Part shown: in pieces, positions 18,400-27,341 of the stretch
Layout: every line of letters begins with the position of its first letter
Numbering within the stretch: the stretch's first letter is position 1
Assembly: GCA_002104905.1 (NCBI GenBank)
Contig: MCFE01000824.1
Coordinates: 1-33,047 of the forward strand
Reading direction: 5' to 3'
DNA: 33,047 nucleotides
From: Basidiobolus meristosporus CBS 931.73
Lineage: Eukaryota > Basidiobolomycota > Basidiobolomycetes > Basidiobolales > Basidiobolaceae
The notes under the pieces: model-generated
Seen by the model: only the letters and a program-made list of their open reading frames with translations
Told to the model about the DNA's origin: nothing
Databases searched by the model: none
Position numbers and translations under genes: made by a program

Positions 18400-19260
18400 G
18401 CTTTAGGTCCTTGCAAGCAACATAAGGGCAATAGGTAATTGGCAATGTGGCTGCAATTAACAATTCAGTAGAGTATCTCATCCTGTACCACATATCTGCT
18501 GGATTCATCATGGATTATCTTCTTGATATCTTCATCCACCTCATTAGGAGTGACTTGGTACTCCCAGTACTCTGGCCACAAGCTGGCCCAATTTTGTTCA
18601 GGCTCCAAGTTGAGTTGTGCAGCATGACTAACTCTTGATAAGGCATGAGTAGCCATATTTTCTATCCCACAGTAGTAAACTAACTGCAAGTCAAATTGCA
18701 GAATGTAATCATTGAGTCTTGTCATTTGTCTGCAGAGTACATTTAAAGTATAAATGTACCTAAGTGAGGCATAATCAATCTTCACAGTGCATTTGACTCC
18801 TTCAATGTAGTAACTTCATGTACTATGGCCAGCATCCACTTCTCATGCACTGGGTATCCTTGCTCTGCTGCATTTAGTCATGTGGATTCAAGAGCTACTG
18901 GGTATCCCATTCCTTCCCAGTCATGGCTTAGTAATCCATCAGTTGCATAATACAAACCATTTGTGCAGAGTGTAAACTCTATTCTGAAGTCAGGAATTCT
19001 AAGGCTTGGCATCTTGACAGCTTGGCAGGTTCATTTTTGCATGTCCAAATGGCAGTCTTACAGACTTTGTTACAATTCAAAGCATTGTCTTTCCTAAAGA
19101 TATCAGTCAAAGGGGCTGCAATATTTGCAAGGTACTTGACAGAACTCAAATTATTGAACACCATGTCAGGAATCAATATGGGCTTTTATATGCCACAATG
19201 CTTCTTCAGATTCTTGATAAGCTCTACTTTCTTGGATTCTGGATAAGCATAAACACTACT
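18400..19260 (-). pseudogene. pol: Gypsy pol fragment: RT end, RNase H, integrase linker
   Basis: On the minus strand, 18979-19176 encodes NLSSVKYLANIAAPLTDIFR (end of RT). Then come EFTLCTNGLYYATDGLLS and YPVHEKWMLAIVHEV (RNase H), and the 106-codon frame 18465-18785 with MKIDYASLRYIYTLNVL, MATHALSRV and PNEVDEDIKKIIHDESSRYV, followed by AYCPYVACKDLKHSHA. It is a close relative of Gy2 pol but in the opposite direction to the LTR fragment beside it, so the two are not one element. Confidence 0.78.
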
Positions 19261-19699
19261 TGGCCTTTACTTTGCATATGGTAGATAAATGTGTATCTTT
19301 AAAAACTTAAGCAGGGAAGCATTACTTTTCCCAAGGGGAGCAATCAATGGAGTACCTATCTATACCATACATAAAAAAATTTGTTCCCACAGGGGGATCT
19401 GATCAAGAGCAGCTGTCAAGATCTGGCTAGGAGACCTCACTAATACCAGCAGCTTGGAATTAATGACCATCTATACAATCTTATTATAGGATCACAACAG
19501 TGTTTAGCATATTTTAGCACCATATAGGCTTAAAAAATGTGATGGTGTCTGTACAGTGATTTGCCAAGGGTAGCATGGGATTATTATGGTCCTTGTGTGC
19601 TCTGCAACTACTTGAGTGAATCTAACCTCACAGTAAATCCAATTGCCTTATATGTCAAAAAACTTGACTGTGTTTTGGCAGCCTCATTGTGGGCCTCTG

Positions 19700-22340
19700 A
19701 TGGTTTTATAATGGCAGTACAACAGTCTACAGCTAGTTCTGTATAATGCTACTGTACCAATTTACCCAGTGGTATTTTCTTTTTCTACCTTCCCTTGGGC
19801 AATTCATATATTCCACTGTACAATCACCCATCTTTATTTGCTTACCCATTACTACCATTGGTATTCCACATACAGTTGAATCAAAAAATACTATGGCCTC
19901 CGGCTTACTTACATCAGCAAACATTCACACCTGCCCAAATGACATACTTCTATTACCTCAACTATACAGCTTTTAAATAAGATACTGGCAAAGTTGCCAT
20001 ATACCTTGTATTGTTGGTAACATATACATCTTGCAGGCATATGCTTGATTGACACTGCTTCTGCCATGAATAACTTGTAATCATCCACAAAAGACTTTTT
20101 GGTATTTAGACTATATATTTCTTCTCCCCACAGAATTCTAGTCCCTTTTATAGGTGAGTTCTGGCTCTTCTTTGTGTGGATTCTGTATTAAATGGTGCAA
20201 GAATGGGCTAGAGACCAACAGAAACCTGCCATACTTTGGTAGAGTTTTCCTAAGAACAATTGGCTGCTATTTGCACTCATCCTAACTTTGTATTACTTAA
20301 CTGAATACCCACACATTGGGGCTGCTTAGCTTTTTAATGCCATGTGCATAGGTGTCTCCATGTGCACATCTGTCCTCAGTATTTTTCAACTCTACCTGGC
20401 TGTGCTCCATGTGCCAACTTATCACATCCATCACAGACTTGAAGGAAACATTCATATTCAAACTGGGATATGGTGGTACTTGTGAACCAACTGGTCTTCC
20501 CATCTCCCCATATATCCACTACATAAAAAACTCCCATAAGATAAAGCAAGGTCAAATACTCTCAATAAATCAGGCAAGATGGAATTGCAAATGGTCACAG
20601 TAGTGGCAGAGATCCATGTTATTGGCTTTATGTTTGTAGTATAGCAACTCCAACCCTGCCACTAACTCTTTGCACAAAAGCTGTAGATACATCAAGTTGG
20701 CATTGGTTATCTGCTTCCAGATAAGGATTGCTACAATGCTCATATATGACTCCCAATGCTTCCAATATATTCTTGATAGTAATAGCTACAGGAGGCCACT
20801 TGAATATATATGTATCCAGTTTATCTAATCCTTGTACTTGTGTTGTTGTATATGCATATGAATGTTAATTGGAGCCTGTGAGAAGCATTCAGAGTAGCAG
20901 ACACTCTGTAATTTCATGCCAATTCTTTCAAATTTTCTGGTACCTCAAAGGGCTCATATAGCTTGAAATGCCCCATGTACAACTTGGTTATCAGTATAGG
21001 TATATTGTTGAAAAGCAATGCATTGCTCCCATTGGAAAGTTTTTGCTCCAACAAATACCCTTGATCTTAGGAACCTGAGAATTCTAATTAATTTCATATT
21101 CCAGCCAATAGCTTATAGCTTGCCAACTTTAGTACAAATGTATGCCAACTTCTGTACATTCTTTTGCAGATGGATGATGTTCTTAGCATTGGTGTTTGGG
21201 TAGTAATAATGTGTATGAGTTGTGGAGTAAGTCCCCTGGATCTCACACATTGGACAGTAATACTGACTATTGTGCCCTGAAAAGCTTGCTATCTTGCTGA
21301 TGGCTGGGGTATTACAATGCAGATAGTCAAATGAGCATTGCCAAGAAGGCCATTGACTATTATCCTGCTGGAAAGCATACCCAAAATTATCTAGCAATGG
21401 ATACAGGTAGCTATCTAGGTTGGATGGTGATTTAGGCCCAAATAACAGTGAGACTACTATTTGATTTCTACTCTGATACGGTAAGATAGGAGGCAGATTT
21501 AGGTTGATGAGATTCAGTGGCTAGCAGAATTTACTGGTAGAATACTTGTTTAATGAGAATCATCCAAGTGCCAAGCTAAAGGCATGGCCATATATACTCT
21601 CAAATTAACCCTTGCTTCTTAGCTGTTTGCAATGTTTGCCATCAAATATATGGGCTATTTTTGAGTTTGACTGATATCAAGCAAAGTACTTTATAGCTTC
21701 ATAATAATTGTCAGACTGCATGAGCTTCTTCAGATGGGGTATCACCAGGATAAGTCCATAGTATGAACAATATCTTCCCACAATGGGGGTAGATTCCTGA
21801 CAATTTGGACACCTTTCAATGGTAGCATTTTCTAATGTGAATGCAATGCAACTGTTAACATAAGCTAATATCAGGACAATCTCGGGGTAATTTGTGGCCA
21901 GTCACATGATGGTTGTCCATTTATAACATGTATGTGGTAAGTTGCATCCCAGGATGATTTTGGCAAGAAGTAGTAGCAAATCCTCAGAGCCTCAATTACT
22001 GATATTAGTGGAAACACACCACTTCTCTAGCCGCAAGATCACATTATTTTCTGGTAGATGGATTACTTGGCTCACTTGACTCCTTAAAGTATCCTTGGCA
22101 TTTTTTTCAACAAGTGTTGTCACATTGCATAGTGGGATTTTGCAGGGTGAGCCAAAAAGGCATCACAAACTCACCTGACTCAGTTTGTGCAAAGTGACAA
22201 GTGCAACCAGGTGCCATTCAAGAAGTATCATGTGGCTGGAAAGATATTGTTGTTACAGTAGTGACTGGTGAATGGTCAAATAAAACTTGTTTGGCAAAAC
22301 ACTGGCCATGCTCCTTGTGATACTTTCCATGCTGTCTGCG
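19700..22340 (-). pseudogene. Tnp2-family (CACTA/EnSpm) transposase, heavily decayed
   Basis: Read 5' to 3' on the minus strand, motifs typical of fungal Tnp2 transposases appear in order. They are ERCPNCQEST (near 21810), HIFDGKHCKQL, HAFSLALG, LNLINLNLPPILPYQ, GPKSPSNLDSYLYPLL (near 21420), then KIASFSGHNSQYYCPMCEI (21220-21300) with HTHYYYP. The 94-codon frame 21113-21397 covers the last of these. The C-terminal half has only short open pieces (20297-20503, 19733-19924). Frameshifts and stops are present throughout. The N-terminal CxxC zinc-finger part is better preserved in Cac-C (30162 onwards). It would bind the element's ends and catalyse cut-and-paste movement. The family is firm; the catalytic residues were not all located. 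Confidence 0.82.
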
Positions 22341-22619
22341 TGCTTCATGGCTGCACACCTACGTAAATGTAAGATTCAATGATAACCCACCATAGTAAGT
22401 ATTACATATAGAGTTGTGGCACCATATCTAAACATATATGTAACACCATTTCCCCTTTTGTTTGACTTACTTCCGTATATGTGCCACCAAAAAATAGAGC
22501 AAATTTGCCTGGTTCCCTACTAAAATCCCCTTCTGACAGCAGCAGAAGAATAGCTGGAAAATAGCTTGCTTTGACACTCAGTGCAACAAGCAGGGCTACA
22601 ACCAAAAAAGGCCTTGCAG

Positions 22620-25074
22620 ACGGTGTGCTCTCTGAAGGGAACAATGTGGACTCCTCAAGCTATCAATCAAGTAAGTAATTGGGAATCTGTGCAGAGCCAC
22701 AAGCTGACCATTAGCTGAGGCAGAGGAGAATGTAGCAAGAGCAGTACTTTCAGTTGCAGACATGCAAGTGACTGTCATAATATCACCAACATCTGTATTA
22801 ACAATTATGTTGCCAGTTCTTACCAAACCATTAACAAGGCAATCAGGTGCAGTGGCTGATAGGATGCATGCAATGGCCCAGAGGAATCATGAAATAGTCC
22901 AGAAATAGGATGAGCGGATAATTCATGCAGAGCAATCAATATCCTAGTAGAGAAAACAGTGTCTTTGCTGCAAAGAAGGAGCTCAAGTAGTTCAATGTCA
23001 CAGCCAAGAATTGAGCCATTTCCCAATGTAACAGCAGAATAACACTGGGCAGTGTTTCAAGCACAACAAAAGTGCCCAAAGATAAAGCCCACAGAAGAAC
23101 CTACCACAGCATTGGAGGAAGTGAATGTAGTATATATACCAAGGCTTAAAAATGAAAAGAAATTGAAGATCCATGAAGCTGTGAGTGAATGATGGAGAGC
23201 TTCACAATCACATGACATCCTTGACCTTGTATGAATTGACCAAATCAAGTAGGTGAAGAAATCCCAGTTCCTTGAAAATTATACTACATTCTGGCAGCTT
23301 CAGGAAAGCTCCAAGTCAGCATTGTACAATGAAACATTCTATGAAAGCTCCCCTTAGGAATCTATGTAGCTCAAATACCATATACAGTAATTGCATGTCA
23401 CATGCCCTAGTCATATGCTCAGCTGGCTCTTGGCTTATCCCCATGTGATGTTCTGGTCTATTCTTTGGTACATTTTTATCTTAGCACTCTTGCAATGCCT
23501 CACCCCAGAACCCTACCAGTATTAACCAATATCTCTTGGCATCCATATTGCCAAAAAGTACGTAAAGTTCTATCCCCCCGTATGTATTCCTCAGTCTGAT
23601 AAACACAGGTTTTAAATAAACGGTCTTGCCTTGGAAATCTAACTTGGCTTGTTGATCCACTTCTAAGCTCTTTCCTGGTCCTGCCTTACCTTGCACTACT
23701 CTCCAGCCTTGAGTCTATTCATAACAAAGAGTGGGCTAATATTCAAGAGGCTGTTAGAAGTATAGCATGCCAAGACCTTGAGGTCTGCAGACAATGGGTT
23801 CATCAGGAACTCAAGGCCAATCAGAATGCACTTGAGTTGCTCCATGACATTGTCCTGGATTCAAACAAGCAAACAGCTTTTGGGCCAGCATTGGTATGCT
23901 AAGAAAGTATCTCAAGATTAGCAGAAGCTTTCAAAGGCAGGAGAACAAGGGTGCAATTGCTAAACCAGCAGCTTTCTTGAGATCCTGTTACAAGCAGTGC
24001 CAAAAGCTCCAAACAAGCATTGAAGAGACAGCAGGAAGCTGCAAAAGTGCCAATAAGGGAAAAGCAGGCAGACACAGATGCATAAGCACAACACTTTCCA
24101 AGGAAAAAATGTGGTTCTATTCAAGAAGCACTCAGTTAGAGTAGTAGTGAAGGACTTGGCGGTGATAAAAATAAGTGGATACCTCAGGAGCCCTTCACAG
24201 CATTAGCTGAGAGCTCCAAGGAAGTGGAAAAGTAGCATCAGGTTGCCTGCAGTGTGCCAGCCAGGGATAAGTAGGCCAAAACAGATGCATTACAGCAGCA
24301 TTTACTGATGAGAAAACATAGTTCAACAAAAGAAGCGCTCACAGAAAGTAGTGGTGAAACAACTGGCAGTAATAGAGGAAAAGGGAAAGGGAAAAAAGTC
24401 TACCCAAGCCAGAGACAAGGAATCATAAGAAAAAAGCTGTAGTTCTTGCCAATTAATGCTATAAGCCTGGAGCATACTGGACTCCATCATAGCCAAGAAA
24501 ACAATCAACAAGAAGACAGCTGCTTTCTCAATAGTTGGAAGCACAGCCTGATGAGCTACACTCCAGTGTGGTAGATGAGTTTCCAGAGAAAGGCAATTTG
24601 TGTACCACAGTCTCCACGTCCACCATTGTTGACAGAGTTAAGATCCCACTGACAGGCAATGTAACAATGTCAGGAACTCAAAAGGCTACCACAATGCTTT
24701 CAGTGGAATCTTAGAACATTAAAAGACACACCAAGAGGTTGCCACACTTATTCAAGAGCAGTGCTCAACAAGATGCACTTGAATGTTGCAAGGACTTATT
24801 GGAAAGACTGGTTGATAAGCGGCTAGACCTTGCAGGGCCAGCTGAAGGCCAGGACATATGGGAGCTTGTGAATGAACAATGGCATGAAGCCATAGGGTTC
24901 CCACCAAAGTTGTGGAAACAGAGGATTTCAGCAGATATACCTATTGAGTGGTGGATTTTAATGGAGCTATTTGTTGAGTGTAGGGCTGGGCTTAATATCA
25001 ATGTAGGGCACAGGGACTTGAATAGGTCAGTACAATTGGCAACTGAGCTACAACTGAAGTTTCAATGGATATAA
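22620..25074 (+). pseudogene. Gene X of Cac-A (unknown second gene of the CACTA-like element)
   Basis: Pieces in several frames, collinear with Cac-C: VEKTVSLLQRRSSSSSMSQP near 22950-23010, IQEAVRSIACQDLE after the solo LTR (23740 onwards), two decayed tandem repeat units around 24040-24350 (PIREKQADTDA, then GGDKNKWIPQEPFTALAESS), and a basic RGKGKGKK stretch. The last piece is the conserved C-terminal block 24739-25074. A TAG stands just upstream of that block (about 24713-24715). No domain family was recognised. In CACTA elements the second gene (TnpA-like) binds subterminal repeats; a similar role is an inference from position only. Confidence 0.65.
23200..23726 (-). repeat. Solo LTR, family LTR-C, inside gene X of Cac-A
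   Basis: 527 bp, ending CATTCATAACA-like (TATTCATAACA at 23716-23726), aligned over its length with the reverse complement of 28067-28577. Flanked by GAGAG (23195-23199) and AAGAG (23727-23731), a 5-bp target duplication with one change; gene X continues on both sides. The expected first two bases TG read CT. Orientation is arbitrary, as no internal region exists. An antisense 71-codon frame (23481-23696) lies within it and is not considered a gene. Confidence 0.75.
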
Positions 25075-25417
25075 ATCCATTTGTATGCATGAAAAATAAG
25101 AGAAATAGTTGAGTCAGTTAGTAAAGAATGTGAAAAAGCGGCAATTGCCAATCAATGCACACAAATGTAGGAGGTGATGGAGTGTCCAGGATCAGAAAGT
25201 GATAAAACTGTCAGAGTACCAATCAAAAGCTACATTTGTGTAATTGTGATGAAATATTTTGACCCAGTTTTTTACAATATCTGGGGTGCAAATATGCTTC
25301 CACTTTCATTGCACCGTGTCCTGATGGAATCAATGCATCTTAGTCACAGGACTTAGAATCTGTGACAGCCTTTTGACAGAATCATCACAATAATTTTTCA
25401 TATGGTCTTTCATAGGG
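24338..25417 (+). repeat. Left arm of a large inverted repeat (gene X 3' half and element end)
   Basis: Matches the reverse complement of 26194-27260 for about 1.07 kb with high similarity. The encoded 111-residue blocks differ at only six positions. The spacer is about 776 bp (25418-26193). Confidence 0.85.
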
Positions 25418-25845
25418 AATATTGCAATTTGCGCTGGAACATCACATGAATATCTGTTGGATAGATTTACCTTCAGAGCAGAAGTTACCTCAAAGTCCAC
25501 CTATTCTACCTCAGTATCAACAGCTGATGAAAGCTCTCCTATCATTAACCATATGTTGCAGCTATTTGTAGTGAGGCTCAACAACTACAAAGATAACTTG
25601 CAGTCCTTAATATCTGGGAAATTGCAAGCTTAATGATGTATTGGGAAAATATTGCTATTGCATTATTGCTCATCAAATAAGTGAAGAAACTATGCTACTT
25701 CAAACCTGAAATAACCAAGTGTATGAGTTACTTTCTACAGCCTGGCTTTGCAAGTGCCCCAACACCATTGATGGGTCTGATGCATACCATCTTCCAGAAA
25801 TACTTGGACTGTCATATGGTGGTCTAACCATATGACAGAGCAATA
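25418..25845 (+). pseudogene. pol: Gypsy RT fragment between two transposon ends
   Basis: Near 25725-25810 the plus strand encodes PGFASAPTPLMGLMHTIFQK and YLDCHMVV, a decayed form of [32 protein letters not shown]. The upstream part (25440-25700) shows no motif. It lies exactly between the right end of Cac-A and the CCCTA terminus at 25846, so it is target DNA trapped between element copies. Confidence 0.6.
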
Positions 25846-26193
25846 CCCTACAAAAAATAGATATCATCAACCAGTCAAAAGGCCATCACAAGATTTAAAT
25901 CTGATGACTAAGAGGCATTGACGCCATGAGGTCATTGTTCAGAGACTGTTGAAAAAACTCATCTCAGATTTAACAAAAAATATGGTCAAAATATTCCATT
26001 GAAGCAGAAAGTGGCTTTGGTTTGCTCTCTGCCAGAGTTCTCACTTCTGACCCTTAACACTCAAGAACCTCCTATATTTGTGTGAAGTAATTGGCTGTTT
26101 CCCCTCTTGCACACTCCTCACCTCCTGACCTAACTGAGGCTCATACTTTTCATCTACAAAAAGTGGTTAATTTCCATTTGATCTTCAATTGTA
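25846..26193 (-). mobile_element. Cac-B2, terminal fragment of the CACTA-like element
   Basis: Begins CCCTACAAAAAATAGATATC and continues CAAAAGGCCATCACAAG, collinear with the terminus of Cac-B but more diverged. It runs into the end of gene X (about 26150-26193, compare 26510-26560) and is then cut by the next terminus at 26194. Confidence 0.65.
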
Positions 26194-27260
26194 CCTTATG
26201 AAAGATTATTGTGATGATCCCATCAAAAGGCCATCACAGACTCTAAGCTTTGTGACTAAGAGGTATTGATCCATCAGGACACTGTGTAAAGACTGTTGAA
26301 AAATTATTGCACCCCAGTTATTGTAACAAACTTGGTTAAAATTTTTCATCACAATAATACAAATGTAGCTTTTGATTGGTACTCTGACAGTTTTATCACT
26401 TTCTGATCCTGGACACTCCATCACCTCCTACATTTGTGTGCATTGATTGGCAATTGCCGCTTTTTCACATTCTTTACTAACTGACTCAACTATTTCTCTT
26501 ATTTTTCATGCATACAAATGGATTTATATCCATTGAAACTTCAGTTGTAGCTCAGTTGCCAATTGTATTGACCTATTCAAGTCCCTGTGCCCTACATTAA
26601 TACTAAGCCCAGCCCTACACTCAACAAATAGCTCCATTAAAATCCACCACTCAATAAGTATATCTGCTGAAATCCTCTGTTTCCACAACTTTGGTGGGAA
26701 CCCTATGGCTTCATGCCATTGTTCATTCACAAGCTCCCATATGTCCTGGCCTTCAGCTGGCCCTGCAAGGTCTAGCTGCTCATCAACCAGTCTTTCCAAT
26801 AAGTCCTTGCAATATTCAAGTGCATCTTGTTGAGCACTGCTCTTGAATAAGTGTGGCAACCTCTCGGTGTGCCTTTTAATGTTCTAAGATTCCACTGAAA
26901 GCATTGTGGTAGCCTTTTGAGTTCCTGACACTGTTACATTGCCTGTCAGTGGGATCTTAACTCTGTCAACAATGGTGGACGTGGAGACTGTGGTACACAA
27001 ATTGCCTTTCTCTGGAAACTCATCTACCACACTGGAGTGTAGCTCATCAGGCTGTGCTTCCAACTATTGAGAAAGCAGCTGTCTTCTTGTTGATTGTTTT
27101 CTTGGCTATGATGGAGTCCAGTATGCTCCAGGCTTATAGCATTAATTGGCAAGAACTACAGCTTTTTTCTTATGATTCCTTGTCTCTGGCTTGGGTAGAC
27201 TTTTTTCCCTTTCCCTTTTCCTCTATTGCTGCCAGGTGTTCCACCACTACTTTCTGTGAG
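26194..27260 (-). mobile_element. Cac-B, partial CACTA-like copy with the end of gene X
   Basis: Terminus CCTTATGAAAGATTATTGTG at 26194, then the 3' region and the last part of gene X on the minus strand. This includes the open 111-codon conserved block (26524-26859, no ATG; first codon TTG) and the basic stretch near 27200. A stop (TAG) precedes the block at the same place as in Cac-A. It forms the right arm of the inverted repeat with 24338-25417. Similarity stops at 27260 next to CTCACAGAAAG, where Cac-C sequence starts. Confidence 0.75.
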
Positions 27261-27341
27261 AGCCAACATCTGCGCCCATTGATTGACCTTTTCTTCTTTT
27301 TCACACTCCTTACTACCTGACTCAACCATTTCTCTTATTTT

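Larger units (their letters stand above)
19366..25417 (+). mobile_element. Cac-A, nearly full-length CACTA-like (Tnp2) transposon with two divergent genes
   Basis: The left part (19366-19655) matches the left end of Cac-D, including TAATACCAGCAGCTTGGA; the right end TTTCATAGGG at 25417 matches the Cac-D right end. Between them lie a Tnp2-type transposase on the minus strand and gene X on the plus strand, with about 350 bp between their starts. A 527-bp solo LTR (23200-23726) interrupts gene X. The left terminus is degraded (CATACATAAAAAAA where CCCTAAGAAAAA is expected; plus or minus 5 bp) and no target duplication was found. Confidence 0.78.

Noticed and set aside
24323-24544. Hydrophobic 73-codon frame, recurring at 27054-27320
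   Set aside because: Looks like a small membrane protein and is present twice, but it is the antisense of gene X and recurs because of the inverted repeat.
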